A DNA stretch of 64,000 bases from Leucocoprinus leucothites (lineage: Eukaryota > Basidiomycota > Agaricomycetes > Agaricales > Agaricaceae), in NCBI GenBank assembly GCA_013368445.1, contig JAACJO010000002.1:1984001-2048000 (forward strand). Direction: 5' to 3'. Of the stretch, positions 38,901 to 49,700 are shown one piece after another. Under the pieces are notes generated by a model. It had not been told where the DNA came from. It ran no database searches and saw only the letters and a list, made by a program, of their open reading frames with translations. The translations under genes and the position numbers were made by a program. The first letter of the stretch is position 1; every line of letters starts with the position of its first letter.

Positions 38901-41465
38901 AGCAAAAAAGGGACCTGGGGGCTCACATCCGAGACATGTATTGTGTGCGGAGAGTGATGAGGAGAGAGATGCTTGGGTTGAGATGCTTGTAAGGTATTTC
39001 ACGGGGTCCTATAGTGAGGAACCATTGAGCTATGGGTCTCCTGCTCCCCCTCCGCCTTCACAACAACAGCAACAGCAATTGGACGCGTATCCGGCCAACC
39101 CAAATGTAAGGAGTGGGAGTCCAGTCAAAGGCATGGAGCCTTCGCCCATCGAACGCAGTATCGCTTCTTCTCAAGCTTTCCCTCCCACTGGTAATGCGGC
39201 GAGTAACATCAGTGCGAGAAGGGTTCTGGATAGACTTGCGGGTCTTCCTTCGAGTTTACCAGATTCATCGTCGTCACCCTTATCTGCTGTCGCTGCTTCT
39301 GGATCCAGCGTATTCAGTGGAGCAGGGGGTTTGGAGAGACCGAATTCGGAGATGGGACATTATGGTGATTCATCGGAAAAGCTGAGAAAGACGCAGTCGC
39401 CGGAACGATATCGGAAATCTATGCACCCTTCCACATCCACCAATACCAACCAGAGCCAGAGCTCGAATAATACGGGTTCATCTGCGAATGGGGGTGGAAG
39501 TGAAGGAGCGAGTGATAGATCTGTTTCGCCTAGCAAGTTGGCAAGTGGCGGCGGTGGTGGTAGCGGTAATAGTAGCAAGGTGAAGATTTCGGGACCTATG
39601 AATGGGATGCCTATTCCCTCTGGGTTCAATTTCGGTGGTGGGAGGGATAAGAAGGAGGAGAAGGAGAAGGAGGAGAAGGAGGGTGGTGGGGGTAGTGGGG
39701 CGAATGGGGTGAGTGGGAATGAGAGAAGGGAAAAGGCGAGGTCGAGGTTTTGGCCTGGGTGGAATAGTAGGGCTAATGGTAAGCTTCATCATCTATGATC
39801 ACGAATACGGTGTTTGAACTAACCCTCGGTTTTCAAGCAGGTGATAAACAAGCTACACCCACTGTTATCTCCCGCGCCGTATTTGGCGTTCCACTCGAAG
39901 AATCCCTGGAGATTTCATCGATCTGTAATCTCCCCTCCATCGTATTCCGGAGCATTGAATACCTTGAGGCGAAAAAAGCAGACCAGGAAGAAGGGATATA
40001 CAGGTTGAGTGGGAGTACCGCTGTGGTTAAGAGTTTGAAGGATCGGTTTAATGCGGAAGGAGATGTGAATTTGTTGGCGAGCGATGAGTATTGGGATCCG
40101 CATGCCATTGCAGGGCTGTTGAAGAGTTATTTGAGGGAGTTGCCGGCGAGCATTTTGACGAGGGATTTACATTTTAGGTTTTTGTCGGTCATTGGTATGT
40201 ATCCTTTGCATCTCGCGCCAAGGCTCGAATTTGAACTCACATACTTGTGATTAGACTTTGTCGATGCACAAGAACGGATCAGAGAACTTTCGCAGCTTAT
40301 CTCTATGCTTCCTCTCGCCAACTACAGTCTCCTTCGCGCACTAACTGCCCATCTAATTCTAATCGTACAAAACGCCCCTACGAACAAAATGACAATGCGC
40401 AATGTGGGCATTGTCTTTTCACCTACACTTGGCATACCCGCTGGTGTTTTCAGTTTGATGCTGGGAGAGTTTAATAGGGTGTTTAATGTTGATGCTGGGA
40501 GGGAACAGTTGGATGGAGGTGGTGGTGGTGGTGGTGGTGCCTCTGCTGCTGCCCCTACTGGTGGAAGTGGGTCGGGCTCGGGCTCGGCGGAGGGGACACA
40601 GGGTGGAGTTGAAGATGATTCGCTGAGGAGGAATAGTAGACAGTATTCTGATGCTGCTGCTGATCAGGTTCTTGGACTCGCTGGGCGTAGTCTCAAGGGT
40701 GAGTGTCCTTTGTTGCCTGATTGATTCTTTGATCGCCGTTTTGTGTCCCTTGCGCTTGTTTTTTTCTACAAAGAAGAGGATGCACCTCTCTCCCCGGATG
40801 ATCAGGGAAAGTGTATTTTTGTAGACAGTTAGGGCCGAGGGGTGGGCTGCGGGAGCTCGGGTTCTAGGATCAGCTTCCACGCCTAGCCACTTCGTTTTTC
40901 GCTTATGCTTGCTTCTTGACTCTGATTTTGATCGATTTTTACTGACTCGTGCTCTCTTTCCCTTTCTCTCCCACATTCTCCTCCAAATTTAGCACCTGCG
41001 GATGATACACCATCCGACGCGGACGATTACTCTGTGCAAGATGTTGAGAGTGGGACCGAGACGACGGGTGATGGAGAGGCGATGACCGCCGAGTCGGTAC
41101 CGGCCTCGGTTTCAGGTGCTGGGTCTGGATCTGGGCCAGGTGCTGGTGCTGGTATTTCGACACCTGTCCGCGATGGCGATCAGTTCGCCCAACAACAGCA
41201 ACAGCAATCACAATCACAGTCGCATCAACCCACGACGACGATTCAGATCAGTCCACCTGATACGCCGCAAGCGTCTAGAACGTCGAAAGCGGCGCACGTA
41301 GCGAGTAGTAAAGGGCTCAATGTTGCGATTGCGCCTACGAGGGGGTCGTCGAGGTTTTCAAAGGTGCCTGGAGCTGGAGCTGGTATGGTGGGATTGCCTA
41401 TGTCCCCGAGACCACCACATTCGCCTTCGAGACCTGTAGACACTGCCGCACCTTCTGTGGAGTGA
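35910..41465 (+). CDS. BEM3: PX-PH-RhoGAP protein (Bem3-like)
   Basis: Exons 35910-36372, 36427-38213, 38285-38506, 38710-39778, 39841-40194, 40255-40698 and 40993-41465 give 1603 aa. The N-terminus has a coiled coil (about residues 65-130: ERNILSAQNTQLWKLIEKQ, LKELERIRAERDSYKKQ). Ser/Gln-rich disordered sequence with an acidic block (about 380-420) follows. A PX domain starts at about 670 (SFVITVHPNP, WRVEKMYSDVVTLDARV, VLESYLQSLVKL). A PH domain follows (HKEGYLTKRGKNFGGWKTRYFVL ... HVLCAESDEERDAWVEML). After a long low-complexity linker comes the RhoGAP domain (FGVPLEESLE, EGIYRLSGSTAVVKSLKDRF, GLLKSYLRELPASILT, NYSLLRALTAHLILI, NKMTMRNVGIVFSPTL); the arginine of YRLSG is the expected catalytic finger. 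Bem3 inactivates Cdc42 in bud/hyphal polarity. Poly-Gly and poly-Gln runs are common. The divergent neighbour is unrelated metabolically. Confidence 0.92.
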
Positions 41466-42932
41466 TTTTTTTAATTTATGTTTTGTCTTTTTCGGTTATG
41501 TCCCGCTCCTCTGTTTCTTCCTTGTTCTTTTAGTTTTGTATGCGCTGCGGCGCACTGTTCGTTCCATGTTGTGACTTTTTTCTTTATTTTTTCTTGAGGT
41601 TTGTAGTGTTTAATGAAATGGATTAACGTTCATCCTTTTTCTTCTTTTTTCTTGATCACTTTTATTAGGTTCTGAATCATATACCACTTCTTGATACCAC
41701 ACACTCTCTCCTCTTTTTCTTAGTTTTTGAAGGCAAAGGTGTAGTATTTAAATGATTATGTTCATCTTGTTTTTTGTTCAGACTTTGTACGTATTGTTAC
41801 GCACCGCGCACGTTCCCTCCCTATAAGCAGTAAGCAGTGGACATTTCAGGATATTTCATATTTCTCTCTTTGTTGCTCTTTCTTCAAGTTTCTGTGTGTT
41901 AGTAATTCAGCATGCATAAGATGTTCTGATTCATACTTTGAGGGCTTCTATCATGATCTATCTGTCAGAGTTACTCTCTGCCGATTCCCAGTGCCACCAT
42001 CGCTCTCACTTTGTACCTCCTGCAGTTAAGTGGGGGCCCTTTGCCCAGTGAGTGAGTCTGATCGACAGGCGCACTAGAGCCCACACCCACCTGTATCTCC
42101 ATCTCCATCTCTTACTTCCATCATCTCTCGGCGGCGGGTGTGTGCACATTGTACATCTTTTGCTCACTCCTCATGTGGGAGACTCGGGAACTGGAAATGT
42201 CCATCGTCCATCGTCCATGGTGATCTCGACTCGTTGCTGGGTCATGGACCACCGGATAAAATTGAGTCGAATAGGGGATCAACCAGAGTCTCCGATGTCT
42301 TCTAGGCTTCTCTAATTTACTATGCACGACTTATCTAGCATCCGATCCGAGTCTGTGTCTATGTATACTCTAGACATTACGGTAAACCTTGGCTGTGATC
42401 CCGACGCCTGTTTGATGCGAAGGACGGAAGGAGAAGAAGGAAGAAGAAGAAGAAACAATTGTATGGGTTACATGTTTAGAGTGATGCATCGACGTGGACC
42501 TAGGGCCTAAGTGCTGGGATCCGACGCATCAGGGTGTACTGATACATTTGTCCCAGTCGTTAAGTCCTTTTCATTCGGTCTGACTTCTTGCGCTCCCGAC
42601 GGCCGCATCCCGCTAGTGATCGCGGGGGCGATGTAAGCAAGAATTTTGATGGCATTTTTTGTTTGTCGACGATTTTCGGTGTAGAGTATTTTGGGAAGAG
42701 TTTGATCGCCAGTATGTCGCCTAAGAGGTGAGAAATAGTTGACATTGGTCAAAAGCTGAAGCATAAGTGAGCTAGGCCTCAGTTCTGGATCTGAATCGCA
42801 AACTCGACGAGGTAGATGGTTGTACTTAGATATATGGATGATAGCCATGTGGCAAAGTCGACCCTTGAGCTTGAGCGCTCAGGCGCTTAAGCTTCAGTGC
42901 AAGCGTGTGACCGCGTTTTCACTACAACCATT
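41466..42932. other. Intergenic region, nothing recognised
   Basis: T-rich 3' flank of the RhoGAP gene (many tttctt runs to about 41770), then mixed sequence. A purine tract (gaaggagaagaaggaagaagaagaa) lies at about 42427-42451. No coding region is supported. Confidence 0.5.
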
Positions 42933-43535
42933 ATGAACCCTCTCACGCGAGTCCTGCAACCCCTCAAGCGTACGTCAAAGTCATGGAATATGATTGTCGA
43001 GCCGGATCCAAAAAGATACCTTGGTTTTCAGGTCTCATTGCCTTTATTTCAACTAGATTGTGGCTGAACTTGTTTTTTTTTCGAAAAGCCCCTAAGCCGA
43101 CCAAATGCTCGCGAGTTTTGGATGAGGTTTCAAACAGGAGTTAACCTTGAGGAGTTTCTTTTTGAATATCCGAGGCTCGGGTGGGTGGGTTCGCGATTGA
43201 TGTAAATATGATTTACTTATTTTGCTGCTCGTGGTGCCACATCCAATCTCGGACCGGAAAAGGCATCGAAATACATGGGTAGGTGTCTCTCCAATATTTG
43301 ATGCGAACTGAAATCGTCATCCCGCTGACTAGACTCTGGATCGGTCACAATTATCGATACGGGTCGAAGAAACGCAAAAGGCCAAGCTGTCCGCGAAGTT
43401 TTGATCGACATCCTGAATGAGTTTCCGAGGTATGAATTGCAGTCAGAAGCGGGATCTGAGGCGGCCATTCGTGATATCGAAAGCAGACTGAGTGGCATTG
43501 CATCATTCGGTGAAGACACGGTAGACACGTTTTAA
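42933..43535 (+). CDS. Small unrecognised protein, splice model tentative
   Basis: A start at 42933 (MNPLTRVLQPLK) is followed by three open segments that look coding: NAREFWMRFQTGVNLEEFLFEYPRL (about 43100-43180), ASKYM (43263-43278) and SGSVTIIDTGRRNAKGQ...EVLIDILNEFPRYELQ to a stop at 43535. Introns at 43185-43262 and 43279-43332 have GT-AG ends and correct phases. The first intron is uncertain: the acceptor after the T9 run (43088) is out of frame with NAREFW, while a donor at 42975 with the acceptor at 43095 keeps the frame. About 115 aa, soluble, mildly basic N-terminus. I do not recognise the family. It lies 402 bp upstream of the SHR3 gene, on the same strand. Confidence 0.45.
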
Positions 43536-43937
43536 CCAAATTCGAGAATTCGGTCGCATGGATCATAGAAGTCAATCCAAAAGTTCGATATCATTTGGAA
43601 ATTCTTGCTTCAATGAGAGACTATCAGTAGTGTCAACTTGTCAGGAATATGTATGTCTTTGCCGTTCATGTGAAAAATTCGATAAAGAACGATGTTCTGT
43701 GATTCCTTTCGCGTGCTGTCGCCGTCGAAGAGCACCTAGTGAATGGATTTCTGTAAAAACTACTGCTGTGTACCCGTGGAAATGAAAGAGCATGATGTGC
43801 AGGGAAGTGTGGGTAAAATAAGCGACGTCTGCATCTCCCATCAGCATCAACGCCTGGCGGATCGCGCTGGCACGGGTCCACTGGTAAAGCCTCGGGTTGA
43901 CACTCAGCCATACTCTTCCTCTTACCCACCCGAATCC

Positions 43938-44893
43938 ATGAGTTTCAAACAAGCGGCTGTTCTAGCACCCGTATCCTTCTTCCTAGGTGAGAATTCAGTG
44001 CTGCTATTGCGTACTGTTGCTTATCATCCTCTTCCACGCTATGTCATGGCCCAACTCATTGGGTTGCTCGAAATACTACATGACGTGCAATAGGAGTCCT
44101 GTTCATATGTTTTAATGTTGATCATCGGATTTTATGGGGGTCCGCGGGGTTGACTAGCGAGGTTGTTGCGGACGGATTCCAGTTTTATGCCACATTCTTC
44201 AATGCTCCGCCTGCTATCAAGGTGCGCATCGAGCGCATTCTCTTTCCCATCTACATAGTCACGGAATCTCATCTTTGCATATTTGTAACCCTAGGCTCTG
44301 CTCCATGGCATGATTGGCATAGGCCTCATCGGCACATTCTCGAAGCTGCACAAATGGGACGAGAGTGCAGTGTTCTTTGATGGTTCAACTCTCGGTACGT
44401 TCCCAGCCTAACCCGTTCCGAAGCTTCCGCTCCGCCTGCTCACGTCGTACTTTTATTCTCGTTGCGTTGATATTGGCACCTCGCAATTCCGCCGACAGTC
44501 GCTTATGTCTTCAGTATTGCATTATACCTGACGGTCACGATACCCTCCCTGCGAACAATCGTGACTCCACTCGCCGAAGAAACTAAGGAAGTCCAAGTGG
44601 AAGCTTTGAGTGTTTTGTGTGCAGGGAACGTGATCATTATAGTTTGTCTATTGGCCATATTGTTGCTCCAGGTGCGAAATTCATATTCTTCGTATCCCTT
44701 CTCTACGGCATGTCTTTAGCCGTTTGATTCTCCTGCTTCTTACCTTTCCTTCGGTGTCTCGTTGCTGTGGTTCTCCATTGACCCTTGTTTCTAGGCTGGG
44801 CAGGAGTACGCACGTCGGCAAGAAGCCCGCGAGCTCGCCAGGGTGGAGAAGGAACAGAAGGATGCGGCTGCCAGTGTCAAGAAGGATCAATGA
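43938..44893 (+). CDS. SHR3: SHR3-like ER chaperone of amino-acid permeases
   Basis: Exons 43938-43986, 44094-44221, 44295-44394, 44499-44671 and 44795-44893 give 182 aa. Four hydrophobic segments: AAVLAPVSFFLGVLFI, ALLHGMIGIGLIGTFSKL, VAYVFSIALYLTVTIPSL and AGNVIIIVCLLAILLLQ. The C-terminal tail is charged and helical (GQEYARRQEARELARVEKEQ), ending SVKKDQ. This matches the Shr3 family, which packages amino-acid permeases at the ER for COPII export; the conserved HKWDESAVFFDGSTL loop follows helix 2. The length fits the family (yeast Shr3 is 210 aa). The 43536-43937 spacer holds only its promoter. Confidence 0.85.
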
Positions 44894-45491
44894 TTTAAGT
44901 AGGTGTTTCTAATCGCGCGAACACCGACTGTACCGATCCCTCCTTTAACTGTCATGAAACGTCCTCTATCTTTTACTACGATCTAATGCTTCCATATTTT
45001 TATCCTATATCCCATACCTAGGCGCTGATAGCAATGCGCCTCCCTGACACCGCCTTCTATTTTGTACACTGTGCTCCGTGTCGGCCTCGGAATGTATTCA
45101 ACACTCAGCTCAACTGTCCGAAATCTCGCAATCTCCGTTGGGGCAGCGCCCCGTCAGAACGGAACAAAACAGCAAACTCCGGAAACTTTAGACGGGTATC
45201 AATAGGACGTGGAAACTGGTTGAAAGTACTGATTCAAATTGAACATCATATACAGCCATGAGTACTCGAGCCATGACATACTTCCTCGTTACTTGGAGAC
45301 TCGATTTTGTTAATTTACATAACTAAGATGGACTTGAAAAATGAAATTTGTGTTGATGGGTCCCCCATCATTTTCTCTCGGCTGTCCACCACTGCGACTG
45401 AATGGCACCAGTTGGGGCGGGCTGGGATACTGATACCGCGCTGAAGTATAGAATATTCTAAATATCCAAGCGACCGGCGGCTTGACCGCAG
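44894..45491. other. Intergenic region, nothing recognised
   Basis: 3' flank of SHR3 and spacer to the F-box-like remnant. Frames are at most 75 codons long with no motif. Confidence 0.45.
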
Positions 45492-46760
45492 GTCAGGGTC
45501 GATCTTTCAAAGCCCGCGACCAAGGAGAACATTGACATATCAAGCAATGATTTACAGAAGAAGCGTTACCCTGTTCCCACCCATTCTCCTGACTCGCTCA
45601 CCGAGGCATTGGAATATCACCAATACCACCTTCTCCCGCGAATGCGGTCTATGGAAAGAGACTGTTGGTCTACCAAAACACCCAGGACCGACATTCTGCT
45701 TCGACGTCTTCCTAACTTAGAATACATTCAACTAATCTCACCCCTCCCCCAAGGTCCTGGAAGTCAACAAAGTGGCCACCTGGCATTGTTGGCATTCCTC
45801 CACCCCTGTTGTTCAATTCCCCGTTCAGTTTAAGAGCTAGCATGGTATAGGCGCATCACACGACCACTCAAACCGCGACGCTAGGCGAGACTGCGCCTCC
45901 ATGCGTCTCACTTGTCTTTTTTGGAGCAGAAAATCTTTGCTGATGCGGTACCACACTATTTCTGATGGACGCCCAACGAAAGTACCTACACATGCCTCTT
46001 TGGGATTCTTGCCGGACGACAGCATCAGTCTATCATGACCTCAGACCTGTACTTCTGCACGACAGACTGGAGTTGCCCAGACGCGTTGCCCAGACGTATT
46101 GTCTTCGAGGAAACAGAAGCCTGGGGTGACCTGTTTTTTTTTCTCATGAGATACCAAATCGGATGTGCACGGCAAGGTCACCGGCCGTTCTACTGCTCTT
46201 TCTCGAGACTCGGTCCTGGGAATACAGGTGGCAAGGGCAGAACAAGCCGTGATCGCAACCGTTCAAGAGTTATTGACAAGGCTATACGCGTCTTCCGACG
46301 ATGGTGACAACTAGGACTTTTTTAGTCACTATGGAAGGTCTTACACTTGCACTTCGTCCCGTCTTACAAACATGCTTCCAACTAGGCGAAGCTGAAGGAA
46401 GTTCCGCATCGGTCACGGTCTTCAACGAATTTGGTTCTCTCCGCTGAATTCGATGAATTTCAGTTGAGGATAGAAGAGGAGTTCATGTTTTTTTTTATTC
46501 CTCTTCGCCGCTTCTCGACGGCGGCGGCGGCGGCGACTTAACTCTTCTATGCAACCAAACTCCGCTTTCATCCATCACTTCATCATTCGCCAAATAGGTC
46601 ATTTCCAGCGTATGGAAGGTCTTCTCGACTTTCTGGTGGAACACTGCCCGTCATTGATAACTCGCTCACTTTCCATTGGGTATGTGCATGTGCCCATTGA
46701 GCTCAAAATAAAGCCCGGGGCCTCTCAAACTTCACCTTCGACTCGTGATCTCTCCTAACA
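45492..46760 (+). pseudogene. Possible F-box/LRR-like gene remnant
   Basis: A frame open from a possible acceptor (ccgcag) at 45491 to a stop at 45833 includes SLTEALEYHQYHLLPRMRS and LLRRLPNLEYIQLISPLPQ, the style of mushroom F-box/leucine-rich proteins. Further coding-like pieces follow in other frames: QVARAEQAVIATVQELLTRLY near 46225-46300, FLVTMEGLTLALRPVLQTCF near 46315-46400, and LLDFLVEHCPSL near 46622-46660. No N-terminal F-box or start is found and the pieces cannot be joined by good splice sites, so this is best read as a decayed gene. The evidence is composition and repeat style only. Confidence 0.3.
46520..46536. repeat. (CGG)n microsatellite
   Basis: About six GGC/CGG triplets follow cttctcga. 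They fall in non-coding or decayed sequence. Confidence 0.8.
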
Positions 46761-49700
46761 GTGATGCAATCCCATACCAATATCATATTTCATAGACGTT
46801 GGATTGTCTGTCAGACTTAGTTTAGCTTGATGGAGATGACAATCTCTCTCTCTCTCGTTGCAGAATTGATATACCAGGCAGCGGCACCTCAAAAGAAGTC
46901 AAGGGTTTGATTTCATTCAGCAGCCATGCTGTTCGAGGCGTTACTCTGATCTGATCGCTGGGGATGTTGTGGACGAGAAGCACTCTTGAGTGTGAGCTTG
47001 AACTATGAATGTCTTCTATTGTGGTCCTCTAGGAAACTGATCTTATTGACCTTTCCACAGAACGGGTTCATCTTTTCTTCTTCTTCTTAGACAACTTGAG
47101 AGAGTCTCGACTATTGCCCTGGGTTACAGATCAGAAAGGCCGTGGATAGCCATCCCACGCGAAGTACCGACTCCGTGCAGGGGCGATTCACTCGGATAGA
47201 TATCAATAAAGTCTGTTCTCCAATGTACTAGGTAAGGTAAAGACTTCACGAAAGGGCCAACCTTAGAATTATACCTTATTACATTACTATTCATACAGTT
47301 GGAGTCGCCACTACTCCAACAGCTTTCTTTCTTGGCTTTAACTGATTCGAGAATTAAGCGAAGTAAAATTTCCCATACAGCCCTGAACAAGACATGAATC
47401 TCACCCCTCAGCGGACTTTTCCATATCAGGTGCCTTGACTCCTTCCAAAAAGTTGTCCACGGTTAACTTTTGCTGCAGGCTCGTACCTCGGACTGAATCT
47501 ATCTCCTCCCCCTTTACTCGCTTACCTCCCTGTCCGACACATGGATCAGTTTCTAGCTGTTGACCCAGTATCAAGAACTGTCGATGCTAAACAGCTAGTC
47601 ATGACAGATTTACTCTCTAGAACCACCTTAAGTGCAGCCACAAGATTAAAAGTGATAAGTAGTAGTCTATACGGCCATTTCCCAAAACTGCTGCGCTGAT
47701 TCGAAGAGCTTCACAACTAGAAGATCGGGTCTACTATTGTCTCAGTGTAACCTCTTCTTCATTGTGGTGTAGACTTTCCAGGCGAGAACTTTAAAACGAA
47801 GCTCTGAGCCCCAGGAGTGACATTATGTGGGCGATTCCGAGATACGGAAATAGAAAAGATTACAAGTTTGGACATCATTCATTGTCCTCCCAACGGGGAA
47901 GTCATAATATTTTGCAGATCCACTACTGAGCAGCAACAGCTGACACAATGGGAAGTAATATAAGAACAATGGGAGCGATGACGGTATCATATTAGCCAAT
48001 TTGAACATAGAAAGAAATAAAAGCCCAGTCTCCTAATACTATCATGATCCTGAGTCCCAGTAGTACGGACTCACAAAGCTGTTTCAACAAAAGCTCCAAT
48101 AAACTCAATATTACAACTTGATTCGCTTCCGGTACGGACTACGGTCTGTAACATCCGATAAATGCTAAGCGAAACTTGATACACCAATCAAACACATCAA
48201 TACCTCTCAGCGCATTGTCTAACGGCAGCACCATCTTTTTTAAAAGCCGATCGAGTCGAGGACGTCTACCTGGCAGGGGCGAGCAAACAAGGGGAAAAAG
48301 AATCACGTTAAAAAGGCAACTTTTTTAAATCCGTTACACCGTACCGGGAAAACACGCCGGAGATTTCATTCCAACGACTACAGTATACGCATCAGGTCTC
48401 ACAGAGCACAGCAAATTTGTTATCCCTGGACCTTATCTTCTAAAATTACATTTCAAAGTGCCCGCTCAGCGGTCAAAACGTTGGTGATGACCGGTGATAG
48501 GTATTGGAAGAGCGCTTGTCAAACGCCTCAACTGAGCGAGGACCTCCGGTCCGTAATTTTAAGTTTTTGTTGGTTTGATTTTCCCCTGGTCATTGTTCCC
48601 TACCTAAGTAACTCCTCAGTTGACCGGCGCTCCCCTGTACCCTGAGCGTGACCCACAGTGTGTATGTGTGCGTGTGTATAAACCGTCGTCTGGCGACTGG
48701 GGGTGGTACTCGCACCGAACATGCGGACAGTCATTTCGACAATCAACCTGGCAGTGTCTGATGATGGTTTTCCCTTTTCATAGATCCTTCGCTAAGATAT
48801 TTTCCAAGGCTCATTGTTGTTGTTGGACGTGAATGTAGTAGTAATAGTATTAGCAGGAGCTTCGAGTGATTAACAGATTCTGGTCACCACGAAGTTCATG
48901 TACACGATGCGCAAAAACCAAAAAAAAAACTGATGATCAGTGCTTGGCACTTCACATTCTTTCCTGTGTAAAAGTTCATTTGTTACCCGTTGACCGAGCA
49001 TTCGTGTGAGTGCTTCGAGTTTTACTCGTCTCAGCTGTATAGCTATACAAAATTACCACGGAGTACTAGACGCCTACGCAGCCAATGCTGCGACTACTCG
49101 GACAACGTGCATCGGGCCTTCCCTTGCATGATCTCACATCAAGATCAGAATAAACCACTCCCTAAGGCTCTTGTCCATCACCAACAGTCCTTCTGCTCTT
49201 CCCTTGAACAATTATTTTTATCTATAACCAACCGACATTTTTTTCCTTAAGCTGTCAATTCAGCATGCCAAGCGCATCGTCGGAATTGAGGACTTTACAT
49301 CCGAGGCGAACAACGATCCGGAATCGAATGGAATAGTGTCCTGTATATATAAATAAGTTCGAGAACGATAGGAGAGACGAAGAGACAACAACAAACTCGC
49401 CACTGCTGGCATGATGGAATCAGACTTGGAAGAAGGAAGGGTGGAAACAGTCACAGTAACTGAACTGATCTCTCACCAGACTTAGTTTGAATCAGACCCG
49501 CGTGGTTATGCCCGGCCGACGGAGGAATACCATACGTTTCCCCGACTGTGACTTACTACTACTAGGCAAGAAGTAGGAATCTACGCACCCTAGTTTCTAT
49601 GCACACGCACGATTCCTCGACTCCCCTACTGCGATCGCAGCGCACAATCTCGTTAATGCACTCGGCTACACAATGTCAATTAGTTACATACATCAGACAC

